Positions 1 through 8,933 of a stretch of DNA of 64,000 bases are shown here, one piece after another. The number at the start of each line of letters is the position of its first letter. The stretch's first letter is position 1. The stretch comes from Sphingomonas oligoaromativorans (GTDB lineage: Bacteria; Pseudomonadota; Alphaproteobacteria; Sphingomonadales; Sphingomonadaceae). The translations under genes and the position numbers were made by a program. The notes under the pieces are model-generated. The model did not search any database, was not told the origin of the DNA, and saw only the letters and a program-made list of their open reading frames with translations. The stretch spans positions 62,001 to 126,000 of the forward strand of contig NZ_JAASQK010000009.1 of the NCBI RefSeq assembly GCF_011762195.1. The letters are read 5' to 3'.

Positions 1-501
1 CTCCCGGATGCGGGGCCGCGCGTTCGGCAGCGGCTCTCCACACGCGAACAGCCGCGTCACCACCCGCTCGACATTGGCGTCCACCACCACCGCGCGCCGC
101 CCGAAGGCGATCGCGGCGATCGCCGCCGCCGTATAGGCGCCGATGCCGGGAAGCGCGCGCAGGCCCTCCTCGCTGTCCGGGAATCGCCCGCCATGGTCCG
201 CCATCACCGCTCGCGCGCAGGCGATCAGGTTGCGGGCGCGGGCATAATAGCCGAGCCCCGCCCAGGCGGCCATCAGCTCGGCCTCGTCGGCGGCGGCGAG
301 ATCGGCGACGGTCGGCCACGCCCGCGTGAATTTCGCGAAATAAGGGCCGACCGCCGCGACGGTCGTCTGCTGGAGCATGATCTCGCTCAGCCACACCCGA
401 TAAGGGTCTGGCGCGGACGTGCCGGGGGGCGCCCGCCACGGCAATGCACGGGCATGGGCATCGTACCAGGCCAGCAGTGCGTGAGCGGCATCGACGGGCA
501 T
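1..501 (-). CDS. mutY: A/G-specific adenine glycosylase MutY (N-terminal part, runs off window)
   Basis: DNA base-excision repair enzyme that removes adenine mispaired with 8-oxoguanine. Only the first 167 codons are in the window; the C-terminal part, including the expected iron-sulfur cluster region, lies beyond base 1. The N-terminus carries the MutY signature WLSEIMLQQT with the catalytic Glu at residue 40, the helix-hairpin-helix LPGIGAYTAAAI, and VVDANVERV with the second catalytic Asp near residue 141 (close to E. coli Asp138). The ATG at 501 is chosen because an upstream candidate is cut off by a stop codon. It is divergent from the DciA-like gene, with a short shared promoter region of about 26 bases. 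Family assignment is firm. Confidence 0.93.
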   Translation of the reverse strand, partial: MPVDAAHALLAWYDAHARALPWRAPPGTSAPDPYRVWLSEIMLQQTTVAAVGPYFAKFTRAWPTVADLAAADEAELMAAWAGLGYYARARNLIACARAVMADHGGRFPDSEEGLRALPGIGAYTAAAIAAIAFGRRAVVVDANVERVVTRLFACGEPLPNARPRIRE

Positions 502-527
502 GGGGCGCCTATGGCATGGGGAGGGGA

Positions 528-1091
528 ATGACGGAACGGGCTTCAGGGATGTCGGGGGAAAAGAAGGCGTCGCGCGGGCGAGCGAAGGCGCCGGCCGAGC
601 GGCCGCGTGCCGCGCGCGCGCGCGCGCTTTCGGAGATCGTGCCCGAGATCGGCGGCGTCCATTTCCGCCGCTTCGGCTTCGTCCAGTCCGCCGTGGTGAG
701 TCGCTGGCCCGAGATCGTCGGCCAGCGTTATGCCGGCGTGTCCTCGCCCGAATCGATCCGCTTCCCGGCGGGCAAGAAATCGGACGGCGTGCTCACCCTC
801 TCGGTCGAGGGCGCGCACGCGCCGATGATGCAGCATATCGCGCCGACGCTGATCGAGCGGGTCAACCGCTTCTTCGGCTATCCGGCGGTGGCGCGCGTGC
901 AGATCCGTCAGGCCGCCGCCACCCCGCGCCCACGCCGCAAGACGCCGGCCGCGCCCGCTTTCCACCCCGTCGAGCTCGGCGACAGCCTGCGCGCGGTGAG
1001 CGATCCCGAATTGCGCGCGGTGCTCGAATCGATGGCCGAGGGCCTTTCCTTCACCACCGGCGCGCCGCGCCTGCCGGAGCCTTCCGAATGA
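528..1091 (+). CDS. DUF721 / DciA-family protein
   Basis: This 187-residue protein has a DUF721 domain at about residues 30-115 (LSEIVPEIGG, WPEIVGQRYAGVSSPE, GVLTLSVEGAHAPMMQHIAPTL). The family includes DciA, the ancestral loader of the replicative helicase DnaB, so a role in replication initiation is plausible but is taken from the family. The N-terminal ~30 residues are basic and Ala/Arg-rich. The start at 528 follows a GGGAGGGGA Shine-Dalgarno stretch; a second ATG at 549 is possible. The stop overlaps the next gene's ATG (ATGA), so it is co-translated with the DsbA-like gene. The mutY-DUF721-dsbA-smc order is common in sphingomonads. Confidence 0.82.
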   Translation: MTERASGMSGEKKASRGRAKAPAERPRAARARALSEIVPEIGGVHFRRFGFVQSAVVSRWPEIVGQRYAGVSSPESIRFPAGKKSDGVLTLSVEGAHAPMMQHIAPTLIERVNRFFGYPAVARVQIRQAAATPRPRRKTPAAPAFHPVELGDSLRAVSDPELRAVLESMAEGLSFTTGAPRLPEPSE

Positions 1092-1798
1092 AGCCTGTAT
1101 TCGTCGCGTTCGTGGCCGCCCTGTTCGCCGTCTCGGGCACCGCGCCCGTCGAGGCCGCCTCCCGCGCGGCCCACGCCCCCGCCGACTGGACCCGCGTCGT
1201 CGAGCAGACGCCGGAAGGCGGCATCCGCATGGGCAATCCCAATGCCAGGGTGAAGCTGGTCGAATTCTTCTCCTTCACCTGCCCGCATTGCGCCGTGTTC
1301 GCGACCACCGCGTTCAAGCCGCTCACCGACAAATATGTCCGTTCGGGCCAGGTGAGCTTCGAGCTGCGCTCGGCGCTGCGCGACGCGCTGGATTTCTCGG
1401 TGGCGCTCAGCACCCGCTGCGTCGCGCCGAGGGATTTCTTCGGCGCGGTCGAGGATGTGATGGCCGGCCAGCCGGATTGGGAGACCAAGGCGGCCGACTG
1501 GATCTCCGCCCACCAGACCGAACTGAGCGCCCCCGACAAATCGGCCGCGATCCACGCGCTGATGGCCGGCTCGGGCGTCGAGGCGCTGATCGTGAAGCAT
1601 GGCACGACGCCGGCCGCGATCGGCAGGTGCCTGGACGACAAGGGCCTCCAGTCGGTGCTGGAGAAGACCACCAACGATGCCTGGAACGTCCGCAAGATCG
1701 GCGGGACGCCGGGCTTCCTCCTCAACGATATGATCCAGTCCGGCGTCTATGACTGGGCGGCGCTGGAGCCCAAGATCCAGGCCGCGCTCAAGGGATGA
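1088..1798 (+). CDS. DsbA-like periplasmic thiol-disulfide oxidoreductase
   Basis: A 236-residue exported protein with a typical Sec signal peptide (about residues 1-23, ending VEAASRA), then a thioredoxin-fold DsbA domain. The active site is C65-P-H-C68 (FFSFTCPHC), the classical DsbA dipeptide, and the cis-Pro loop is KIGGTPGFLLN. It probably introduces disulfides in periplasmic proteins and is re-oxidised by a DsbB; a DsbB is encoded at 8930-9412. The ATG overlaps the preceding stop. The next gene is a related lipoprotein, so the two form a tandem paralogous pair. Confidence 0.88.
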   Translation: MKPVFVAFVAALFAVSGTAPVEAASRAAHAPADWTRVVEQTPEGGIRMGNPNARVKLVEFFSFTCPHCAVFATTAFKPLTDKYVRSGQVSFELRSALRDALDFSVALSTRCVAPRDFFGAVEDVMAGQPDWETKAADWISAHQTELSAPDKSAAIHALMAGSGVEALIVKHGTTPAAIGRCLDDKGLQSVLEKTTNDAWNVRKIGGTPGFLLNDMIQSGVYDWAALEPKIQAALKG

Positions 1799-1818
1799 TT
1801 ACAGGAGTATCGCGCATC

Positions 1819-2580
1819 ATGACGATCAAGAACCGCCTCCTTCTCACCGGCTTCGCCATGGCCGCCCTGACGCTGGCCGGCTGCCAGAAGAAGGCCGACG
1901 AGAGCGCCGCCACGCCGGCCACGCCCGCCGCCAGCAGCGGCCCGGTGGGCACGGCGCCCGCGGGCGGCTGGTCCAGCGAGGTGAGCCAGACGGCCGACGG
2001 TGGCTATCTGATGGGCAATCCCAACGCGCCGGTGAAGCTGATCGAATATGGCTCGCGCACCTGCCCGCACTGCGCGAAGTTCACCGAGGAAGGCTTCCCG
2101 GAACTCAAGAGCAAATATATCGACACCGGCAAGGTGAGCTACGAGTTCCGCGATTTCGCCATCCACCCGATGGACCCGGCCGCGATCCTGCTCGGCCAGT
2201 GCAACGGCACGGCCACCTTCTTCCCGATCCTTGAGCAGATGATGGCCGACCAGCCCAACGTCTTCCCGAAGATCGACAAGCTGCCGGCGAACTTCCAGCA
2301 GCAGATCGCCAACAAGACGCCCAACGAGCAGGCCGCCGCCTGGGGCGAGCAGCTCGGCTATGTCCAGTTCGTCGGCCAGCGCGGCGTGCCCGAGGCGAAG
2401 GCCAAGGCCTGCCTCGCCGATCCCAAGGCGCTGGATGCGCTTTCCAAGCGGATGCAGGACGGCGTCTCGCGCTACAATGTGAGCTTCACGCCCTTCTTCG
2501 TCGTCAACGACAAGCCGGCGGGCGATACTGCCACCGTCTGGTCGGCGCTGGAGCCGATCCTGAAGGGCGCCGGCGCCTGA
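1819..2580 (+). CDS. DsbA-like thiol oxidoreductase, lipoprotein
   Basis: This 253-residue paralogue of the preceding gene has a lipoprotein signal: lipobox LTLAGC with the lipidated Cys at residue 22, followed by an Ala/Pro/Ser linker. The DsbA domain begins at YLMGNPNAPVKLIEYGS and carries C82-P-H-C85; the cis-Pro loop is SFTPFFVVNDK. It is therefore likely a membrane-anchored periplasmic thiol oxidoreductase. The start at 1819 is preferred for its AGGAG at 1803-1807; an in-frame ATG at 1795 would overlap the previous stop but would spoil the signal peptide. It precedes smc by 25 bases. Confidence 0.87.
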   Translation: MTIKNRLLLTGFAMAALTLAGCQKKADESAATPATPAASSGPVGTAPAGGWSSEVSQTADGGYLMGNPNAPVKLIEYGSRTCPHCAKFTEEGFPELKSKYIDTGKVSYEFRDFAIHPMDPAAILLGQCNGTATFFPILEQMMADQPNVFPKIDKLPANFQQQIANKTPNEQAAAWGEQLGYVQFVGQRGVPEAKAKACLADPKALDALSKRMQDGVSRYNVSFTPFFVVNDKPAGDTATVWSALEPILKGAGA

Positions 2581-2605
2581 CAGGGCGCAAGAGGGGTAGG
2601 CGACG

Positions 2606-5600
2606 ATGCGGATCCGGCGGCTCAAGCTCTCGGGCTTCAAGAGCTTCGTCGATCCGGCCGAGCTGGTGATCGAGCCGGGGCTGACGGGCATCGTCGGCCC
2701 CAATGGCTGCGGCAAGTCCAACCTCCTCGAAGCCATACGCTGGGTGATGGGCGAGGCCAGCTCCAAGTCGCTGCGCGGCAGCGGCATGGAGGATGTGATC
2801 TTCGCCGGCACCGCCCAGCGCCCGGCGCGGGACTTCGCCGAAGTCTCGATGCTGATCGAGCAGGCGGACGAGCGCGGCCCGCAGGAGGCCGAGATCGTCC
2901 GCCGCATCGAGCGGGGCGCGGGCTCCGCTTACCGCATCGACGGGCGCGACGTGCGCCAGAAGGATGTCGCGCTGCTCTTCGCGGACGCCGCGACCGGCGC
3001 GCACAGCCCGGCGCTGGTGAGCCAGGGGCGGATCAGCGCGATCATCGCCGCGCGGCCCACCGAGCGCCGCGCGATGCTGGAGGAAGCGGCGGGGATCGCG
3101 GGCCTCCACGTCCGCCGCCGCGATGCCGAGCAGAAGCTGCGCGCGACGGAGACCAATCTCGAACGGCTCGACACGCTGCTGGGCGACATGGAGGCGCGCG
3201 CCACGGCGCTGCGCCGTCAGGCGCGGGCGGCGGAGCGCTATCGCCTGCTCTCGGCGGACATCCGCGTGGCCGAGGGGCGGCTGATCTACGCCCGCTGGCG
3301 CGAGGCGGCCGAGGCGAGGGCAGCGAGCAAGCGCGAGGCCGAGGCGGCGGCGTCGGCAGTGGCGGCGGCGGCCGATCGCCAGCGTCGCGCCACCGAGGCC
3401 TCGGCGCAGGCGGCGCAGGGGCTGGCGGCGGCGCGCTCCACCGCCCAGTCGGCCCGCGATGTCGCGGCGACGGCCGGGCATCGGCTGGAGACGCTCAGGG
3501 CCGAACGCAAGGCGCTGGAGCGCCGCATCCAGGAAATCGCCCAGCTTCGCGACACGCTGGAGCGTGATCGGGCTCGCGAAGGCGCGCTGGCCGAGGATGC
3601 GGCGGCCGCCATCGCCCGGCTGACGGCCGAGGCGGAGACGCTGATGGCGCGCGTGGCGGAGGCCGAGGCGACACGTCCGGCGCTCGCGACCCGGCTGTCC
3701 GAGACGGAGGCGGGCCTGCGCGATGCGGAGGTGCTGCTGGCACAGGCCCTCGCGGCGGAAGCGGCCGAGCAGGCCGAGGCGCGGATCGCGCAAGCGGCTC
3801 TGGCGGCGGCGCGGCAGCGTCTCGATCGCGCCGAGGCCGAGGTGGCGCGCATCGCCCGCGATCTGGCGGCGGTCGGCGATGCCGCGCAGCATGAGGCGGC
3901 GCTGATGGCGGCTTCTGGAGCGCGGGCTACCGCGACGGCGGAAGCGGATGCCGCGACCGAGGCGATGACGAAGGCCGAAGAGGCCCGCGTCACGGCGGTG
4001 GCGGCGCGGGACGAGGGGCAGGCGGCGGCGGCCACGGCGCGCGCGCAGCTCGCCTCGCTGGAATCCGAAGCGGCCGCGCTGACCCGTTCGCTGGTGCGCC
4101 GGGATGGCAAGGAACCCCGCGCCCTCGACCGGATCACCGCCGCGCCCGGCTATGAGCGCGCGCTGGCGGCGGCGCTGGGCGACGATCTGGAGGCTCCGAT
4201 TGGCGGCAAGGGCGCGCGGCGCTGGGCGGGCGCGGATGCTGCGGGCGATGCCGCGCTGCCCAAGGGGTGCGTGCCGCTCGCCGATCATGTCGAGGCGCCG
4301 GCGGAACTGGCGCGGCGGCTGGCGCAGGTCGGTGTCGTCGACACCGACGACGGGAGCATCCGGCTGGGCGTCGGCCAGCGTCTCGTGACCCGCGATGGCA
4401 GGATGCGGCGCTGGGATGGCTTCGTCGCCGAGGAACAGGGCGCGGCCGCCGCCGAAGGGCTGATCCGCCGCAACCGCCTGACCGAGATCGAGGCGCAGCT
4501 CCCGCCGGCCCGCGCGGCGCTGGCCGAAGCCGAAGCGAAGGGGCGCGATGCCGCCGCCGCGCTCGATGCCGCCCAACGCGAGGGGCAGGCGGCACGCGCC
4601 GCGCTCGCCGCCTCCGAACGCCGCGGCCGCGACGAAGCGCTGGCCGAGGATCGCGCCCGCGTCGCCATCGAGCGCATCGAATCCCGCCGGGCCGAGCTGG
4701 CCGAACGCACCGCCCAGGCCGAGGCCGAGCGCGATGCCGCGGCAGCGGAGCGCAGCAAGGCCGCCGACGCGGTGGCGCTGCTGCCCGACGGCGCGGAAAC
4801 GGCGCGCGCGGTGGCCACGCAGCGCGCCGCGACCGATGCCGCGCGCGGCGCGGTGGGCCAGTTCCGGCTCGATCTCGCCCAGCTCGATCGTGGCCTGTCG
4901 GTGGATCGTGACCGCGCGGTCGCCGCGAAGGCCGAGGCGGAGGGCTGGCGCGCGCGGGCCGGTGACGCGGCGAAGCGGATCGAGGAGATGGCCGCCCGCG
5001 CCGCCGCGGCCGATGAAGAGGCCGCATTGCTCGCCGCCACGCCGAAGACGCTCGACGATCGGATCGAGGCCGCGGAAGGGGAGAGCCGCTCCGCAGCCTC
5101 TCATGTCGGTGAGACGGCGGCGGCCGAACGCGGCATGGAGGCGGTGCTGCGCGAGGCGGAGGCGGTGCTGGCGGCGGTCAACGAGGATGCGGCCGGCGCC
5201 CGCGAGGCGCGCGCGACGGCGATCGCGCACCACGAGAATCACGAGGCGCGGCGGCAGGAGATGGGCCGCCTCTCCGGCGAGCGCTTCCAGTGCCCGGCGC
5301 CCGTGCTGCCGGAGAAGGCTGGTTTCGCCTCCGCCGAGGTCGGCGACATCGCCGCCGAGCAGCAGCGCTTCGACAGGCTCAACATCGATCGCGAGCGGAT
5401 CGGCCCGGTCAATCTGGTCGCCGAGCAGGAGCTGTCCGAACTCGATACCGACCGGGTGACGCAGGCCGCCCAGCGCGACGAGCTGGCCGAGGCGGTCTCC
5501 CGCCTGAGGGGCTCGATCGGCAGCCTCAACCGCGAAGGCCGCGCCCGGCTGCTCGCCGCGTTCGAGGCGGTGGACGGGCATTTCCGGCGGCTCTTCACGC

Positions 5601-6025
5601 GGCTGTTCGCGGGCGGCGAGGCGCATCTCGCGCTGATCGATTCGGACGATCCGCTGGAGGCGGGGCTGGAGATCATGGCCCAGCCGCCGGGCAAGAAGCT
5701 CTCCTCGCTCACCCTGCTGTCGGGCGGCGAGCAGGCGCTGACGGCGGTGGCGCTGATCTTCGCGCTGTTCCTCACCAATCCGGCGCCGATCTGCGTGCTG
5801 GACGAGGTCGACGCGCCGCTCGACGACGCCAATATCGAGCGTTTCTGCGATCTGCTCGACCAGATGACCCGCGAGACGGACACCCGCTATTTCGTCGTCA
5901 CCCATAATGCGGTCAGCATGGCGCGGATGCACCGGCTGTTCGGCGTGACGATGGTCGAGCGCGGCGTCAGCCGGCTGGTCTCGGTGGATCTCGGCGGCGC
6001 GGAGACGCTCCTCGCCGCCGAGTAG
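2606..6025 (+). CDS. smc: Chromosome segregation ATPase SMC
   Basis: The core subunit of the SMC-ScpAB condensin, which organises and segregates the chromosome. The protein has 1139 residues, close to the usual bacterial length. The head has Walker A GPNGCGKS at 31-38. Long Ala/Glu/Arg-rich coiled coils flank a hinge at about residues 505-610. The C-terminal head carries the ABC signature LSGGEQ (1038-1043) and Walker B VLDEVDAPL with D1066/E1067. The coiled coil is extremely Ala-rich, which creates long spurious open frames on the opposite strand. The gene ends 6 bases before the convergent GST gene, with no room for a separate terminator. Confidence 0.97.
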   Translation: MRIRRLKLSGFKSFVDPAELVIEPGLTGIVGPNGCGKSNLLEAIRWVMGEASSKSLRGSGMEDVIFAGTAQRPARDFAEVSMLIEQADERGPQEAEIVRRIERGAGSAYRIDGRDVRQKDVALLFADAATGAHSPALVSQGRISAIIAARPTERRAMLEEAAGIAGLHVRRRDAEQKLRATETNLERLDTLLGDMEARATALRRQARAAERYRLLSADIRVAEGRLIYARWREAAEARAASKREAEAAASAVAAAADRQRRATEASAQAAQGLAAARSTAQSARDVAATAGHRLETLRAERKALERRIQEIAQLRDTLERDRAREGALAEDAAAAIARLTAEAETLMARVAEAEATRPALATRLSETEAGLRDAEVLLAQALAAEAAEQAEARIAQAALAAARQRLDRAEAEVARIARDLAAVGDAAQHEAALMAASGARATATAEADAATEAMTKAEEARVTAVAARDEGQAAAATARAQLASLESEAAALTRSLVRRDGKEPRALDRITAAPGYERALAAALGDDLEAPIGGKGARRWAGADAAGDAALPKGCVPLADHVEAPAELARRLAQVGVVDTDDGSIRLGVGQRLVTRDGRMRRWDGFVAEEQGAAAAEGLIRRNRLTEIEAQLPPARAALAEAEAKGRDAAAALDAAQREGQAARAALAASERRGRDEALAEDRARVAIERIESRRAELAERTAQAEAERDAAAAERSKAADAVALLPDGAETARAVATQRAATDAARGAVGQFRLDLAQLDRGLSVDRDRAVAAKAEAEGWRARAGDAAKRIEEMAARAAAADEEAALLAATPKTLDDRIEAAEGESRSAASHVGETAAAERGMEAVLREAEAVLAAVNEDAAGAREARATAIAHHENHEARRQEMGRLSGERFQCPAPVLPEKAGFASAEVGDIAAEQQRFDRLNIDRERIGPVNLVAEQELSELDTDRVTQAAQRDELAEAVSRLRGSIGSLNREGRARLLAAFEAVDGHFRRLFTRLFAGGEAHLALIDSDDPLEAGLEIMAQPPGKKLSSLTLLSGGEQALTAVALIFALFLTNPAPICVLDEVDAPLDDANIERFCDLLDQMTRETDTRYFVVTHNAVSMARMHRLFGVTMVERGVSRLVSVDLGGAETLLAAE

Positions 6026-6031
6026 AGAGCG

Positions 6032-6736
6032 TCAGTCGCGCGCCGGGATGTTGAGCCCGCGCTGCACCGCCGGGCGGGCGAGGCCGCGCTCCAGCCAGGC
6101 CGGCACATGGCGCAGCCTGTCATACTCGACCAGCGCGCCCGCCTCGTAGAAGCCGTTGATGTTGCGCACCCAGCCGAGCAGCGCGACGTCCACCATCGTG
6201 TAATCGTCGCCCATCATCCAGGCGCGGCTGGCGAGGCGATCCTCCAGCACCCCGAGCAGGCGCTTGCTCTCGGCGACGTAGCGCTGGAGCGGGCGCTTGT
6301 CCTCATATTCGCGGCCGGCGAACTTGTGGAAGAAGCCGACCTGGCCGAACATCGGGCCGACGGCCGCCATCTGGAAGAAGATCCACTGGATCGCCTCATA
6401 GCGCTGCGCCGGGTCGGTCGGCATCAGGCGGCCGGTCTTGTCGGCGAGATAGAGCAGGATCGCGCCGCTCTCGAACAGGCCGAGCGGCCGGCCGCCGGGG
6501 CCGTCGGGATCGATGATCGCCGGGATCTTCCCGTTCGGGTTGAGCGAGAGATATTCGGGCGTCCAGGTCTCGTTCTGGCCGATCTGGATCAGATGCGGTT
6601 CGTAGGCGAGGCCCAGCTCCTCCAGCGCAATCGACACCTTCACGCCGTTGGGCGTGGGCAGCGAATAAAGCTGGATGCGATCGGGGTGCTGCGCCGGCCA
6701 GCGGGCGGCGATCGGGAAAGCGGACAGATCGGACAT
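6032..6736 (-). CDS. Glutathione S-transferase family (YfcG/YghU-like)
   Basis: A 234-residue cytosolic GST-fold protein. The N-terminal thioredoxin-like domain (IQLYSLPTPNGVKVSIALEE, NPNGKIPAIID, LFESGAILLYLADK) is followed by an all-helical C-terminal domain (FFQMAAVGPMFGQVGFFHKF, YTMVDVALLGWVRN). The TPNG motif and GPMFGQ resemble Nu-class GSTs such as YfcG, which act as GSH-dependent disulfide-bond reductases; that activity is inferred from the family. It is convergent with smc. The assignment to a GST family is sure; the exact substrate is not. Confidence 0.88.
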   Translation of the reverse strand: MSDLSAFPIAARWPAQHPDRIQLYSLPTPNGVKVSIALEELGLAYEPHLIQIGQNETWTPEYLSLNPNGKIPAIIDPDGPGGRPLGLFESGAILLYLADKTGRLMPTDPAQRYEAIQWIFFQMAAVGPMFGQVGFFHKFAGREYEDKRPLQRYVAESKRLLGVLEDRLASRAWMMGDDYTMVDVALLGWVRNINGFYEAGALVEYDRLRHVPAWLERGLARPAVQRGLNIPARD

Positions 6737-6780
6737 GGAATCTCCCTGGCGCTAAGGGACTGCGCGCGCCAGAGATAGGG

Positions 6781-6814
6781 CCGGGGCGGACGCCGACAAG
6801 ACGTCCGTCCCCGG
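6781..6814. terminator. Stem-loop between the GST and exported-protein genes
   Basis: An imperfect inverted repeat, CCGGGGCGGACG and CGTCCGTCCCCGG, surrounds a 9-base loop (one bulged T). It lies just past the stop of the minus-strand exported-protein gene and upstream of the GST gene. There is no T-run, so it may be a rho-assisted terminator or an mRNA-stabilising hairpin rather than a classical intrinsic terminator. Confidence 0.4.
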
Positions 6815-6827
6815 ACCGCGTGGCGGA

Positions 6828-7322
6828 TCAGTCCTGCGGGACGCCGCCATTCTCCGCGTCTTCCTTGTCCTGCTGGCGCTGGAGGCGCGCGCGCGTCTGG
6901 AACTGGGCGAAGCAGCCGCTCTGGCCGCCGGTGCCGACCATCGAGCAGGTGTTGGGCAGGCCCGCCGCCTCGCGGCTCACATCCTCGGTGGTGCGCACCT
7001 TGTTGGCCCAGCTATTGCCCGGCGCCGGCTGCACCTTCTTGCCGCGGAAGCGCTTGGGGATGCGATAGCGTTCGGATTCGGGCTCGCGGGCGCAGACGAT
7101 GATCTCATCATCCTTGCCGGTGGGGCAGGGATCGTTGCCGTAGACGACGATCGAGATCGTGCGCGTTTCGTCCGCCGCGGCGGTTTCCGCCTTGGCGGCG
7201 GGCGCGGCCTTGGGCGGCTCGGCGCGCGCCGCGAGCGGCAGCGCCATGGCGGCCAGCAGCAGGCCGAGCAGGAAGCCGGCGCAGGCGATCAACAGCGATC
7301 GGGCGGCAGCGAAGGCGGTCAT
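6828..7322 (-). CDS. Exported Cys-containing protein of unknown function (paralogue A)
   Basis: A 164-residue protein with an N-terminal signal or anchor (LLIACAGFLLGLLLAAMALPLAARA) and an Ala/Lys linker. A conserved core follows: VVYGNDPCPTGKDDEIIVC, REPESERYRIPKRFR, SWA, NTCSMVG, GQSGCF. It shares this core, with all four cysteines, with the gene at 7431-7829, so the pair arose by tandem duplication. The protein probably acts in the periplasm, where two disulfides could form. The start at 7322 follows GGAGG seven bases upstream. I do not recognise a named function. Confidence 0.75.
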   Translation of the reverse strand: MTAFAAARSLLIACAGFLLGLLLAAMALPLAARAEPPKAAPAAKAETAAADETRTISIVVYGNDPCPTGKDDEIIVCAREPESERYRIPKRFRGKKVQPAPGNSWANKVRTTEDVSREAAGLPNTCSMVGTGGQSGCFAQFQTRARLQRQQDKEDAENGGVPQD

Positions 7323-7430
7323 GGGGCGATCCTCCACGATCGGGGCTGGTGCAGAGCCAAGCCCGCCCGTGACTGTCGCGGGGCTGAATGAAAGCATCGA
7401 CATCTCTATGATGTGGGGTGGCGGTGGCGT

Positions 7431-7829
7431 TCAGGGAACCCCGGCTTCGGCCTTCTTCTGCGCTTCGCGTTCGGCACGGGCCTCGGCGAACATTTTCTTC
7501 ATGCATCCCGACCAGCCGTCATTGCCGCCGTCCGAGCAGCTCTGCGTGCCGCTCTTGCCGACGAACTCGACGCTCTTCGCGCGCTGCGCCCAGCTCATAT
7601 TGGTGGGCGAGATCTCGTTGTCGCGGAGATTCTTCGGGATGCGATAGCGCTCGGTCTCCGGCTGGCGGACGCAGACGACGATGTCCTGCCCCGCGCTCGA
7701 GGGGCAGCGATCCTTGCCGTAGATGATGATGAAGCGATCCTGCTGCTGCGCCAGCGCCGGCAGCGGTTCCAGTACGGAGAGGCCCAGCGAGGCCGTTGCG
7801 ATGAGCGAGAGGGAAAGCAGCCTGCGCAT
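7431..7829 (-). CDS. Exported Cys-containing protein of unknown function (paralogue B)
   Basis: A 132-residue paralogue of the neighbouring gene. A clear cleavable signal peptide (MRRLLSLSLIATASLGL up to PALAQ) precedes IIIYGKDRCPSSAGQDIVVC, RQPETERYRIPKNLR, SWAQR, TQSCSDGGNDGWSGCMKKMF, and a charged Ala/Glu/Lys tail. The four Cys and the (E/Q)xERYRIPK motif match paralogue A. Both are on the minus strand, 108 bases apart. The start at 7829 is chosen to give a proper signal peptide; an upstream in-frame start at 7892 would overlap the macrodomain gene's upstream region. No function is known to me. Confidence 0.75.
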   Translation of the reverse strand: MRRLLSLSLIATASLGLSVLEPLPALAQQQDRFIIIYGKDRCPSSAGQDIVVCVRQPETERYRIPKNLRDNEISPTNMSWAQRAKSVEFVGKSGTQSCSDGGNDGWSGCMKKMFAEARAEREAQKKAEAGVP

Positions 7830-7909
7830 GATCGTTCGCCTTAGTCCGGCCGTTGAGCCGAACGGCATGGCGGAGCCGGACGGTTCCCGCAAGTGAAAGG
7901 AGGCGAGGC

Positions 7910-8413
7910 ATGACGCGGATCGAGCTGGAGCGCGGGGATATCACCGCGATGGCGGTCGATGTGATCGTCAATGCGGCCAACAGCGCGCTGGCGGGCGGCG
8001 GTGGGGTGGATGGCGCGATCCACCGCGCCGCCGGGCCGGAGCTGAAGGCGGCGAGCCTGGCGCAGGCGCCCTGCCCCACCGGCGAGGCGCGAATTACGCC
8101 GGGCTTCCGTCTGCCCGCGCGCTTCGTGGTGCATACGGTCGGCCCGGTTTGGAGCGGCGGCGGCCGGGAGGAAGCGGCACTGCTGGCGCGCTGCTACAGG
8201 CGCAGCCTCGATCTGGCGGCGGAGGCCGGCGCGCGCTCGATCGCCTTCCCGGCGATCTCGACGGGCGTCTACGGCTATCCCAGGGAGGCCGCCGCCCGAG
8301 TGGCGGTCGATGCGGTCCGCGGCTGGGTGGAGGCGCATCCCGACGCCTTCGATCGCGTGGTGCTGGTGGCCTTCTCGGCCGAGGACGAGCGCGCGCTGGA
8401 TGCGGCGCTCTAG
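7910..8413 (+). CDS. Macrodomain protein (O-acetyl-ADP-ribose deacetylase family)
   Basis: A 167-residue stand-alone macrodomain. Diagnostic blocks are [20 protein letters not shown] (ADP-ribose and catalytic loop), HTVGPVW, and [12 protein letters not shown] (phosphate loop). Members such as YmdB and MacroD hydrolyse O-acetyl-ADP-ribose or remove mono-ADP-ribose from targets; which applies here cannot be told from sequence. The start at 7910 has a strong AAGGAGG Shine-Dalgarno. It is divergent from paralogue B and convergent with coq7, with only four bases between their stops. Confidence 0.93.
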   Translation: MTRIELERGDITAMAVDVIVNAANSALAGGGGVDGAIHRAAGPELKAASLAQAPCPTGEARITPGFRLPARFVVHTVGPVWSGGGREEAALLARCYRRSLDLAAEAGARSIAFPAISTGVYGYPREAAARVAVDAVRGWVEAHPDAFDRVVLVAFSAEDERALDAAL

Positions 8414-8417
8414 GCCC

Positions 8418-8933
8418 TCAGACGCGCTTGGAGATGGCGATGGCGGCGCGGCAGCCGAAGCGGATCGCCGCCGACAGGATCGGATAGCCGAGCGCCCGCT
8501 CCGCGCCCTCGGCCATGGCGGTCTCGCGATGCTCGACCTCCTCGGCCTGGAACTCGGCGATCGTGTCGGAGAGCTGCGGATCGCGGTCGCCCAGCTCGGC
8601 GAGCTGTTCGCCATAATGCTTGTCGATCTCGGTCTCGATCGCGGCGGTGCAGGCCATCGCGGCTTCGGGCGAGATCAAGGCGGTCGCCGCGCCCAGCAGG
8701 AAGCCGGCTCGATCCCAGAAGGGCGCGAGCAAAGTCGGGCGAACCCCGCGCTCGGCGATCAGCCTGTCGAAGACCTGACGGTGGCGTTCCTCCTGCGCGG
8801 CCATGCGCGCGATCGGGCGCGCGGCTTCCGCGCGGTTGCCGAGCACGGCGAGCTGGCCCGCATAGATGCGGGTGGCGCCGAACTCGCCCGCCTGATCGAC
8901 GCGGATCATCGCGTCGATGTCGGGGGTGTTCAA
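8418..8933 (-). CDS. coq7: Ubiquinone biosynthesis hydroxylase COQ7 (demethoxyubiquinone hydroxylase)
   Basis: A di-iron monooxygenase that performs the C6 hydroxylation near the end of ubiquinone synthesis. The 171-residue protein has the carboxylate-bridged di-iron ligands of the family: RVDQAGEFGATRIY, AQEERHRQVF, AIETEIDKHY and AEEVEHRETA. The ubiA and ubiG genes for the same pathway are elsewhere in this window. The start is uncertain: a TTG at 8933 overlaps the dsbB stop (TTGA), and an ATG at 8909 in the same frame would give 163 residues starting MIRVDQAG. Confidence 0.92.
   Translation of the reverse strand: MNTPDIDAMIRVDQAGEFGATRIYAGQLAVLGNRAEAARPIARMAAQEERHRQVFDRLIAERGVRPTLLAPFWDRAGFLLGAATALISPEAAMACTAAIETEIDKHYGEQLAELGDRDPQLSDTIAEFQAEEVEHRETAMAEGAERALGYPILSAAIRFGCRAAIAISKRV

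Noticed and set aside
2504-5932. A 1142-codon open frame on the minus strand opposite smc.
   Set aside because: It is a mirror frame created by the Ala/Arg/Glu-rich GC-biased smc codons; no recognisable domain and no ribosome site.
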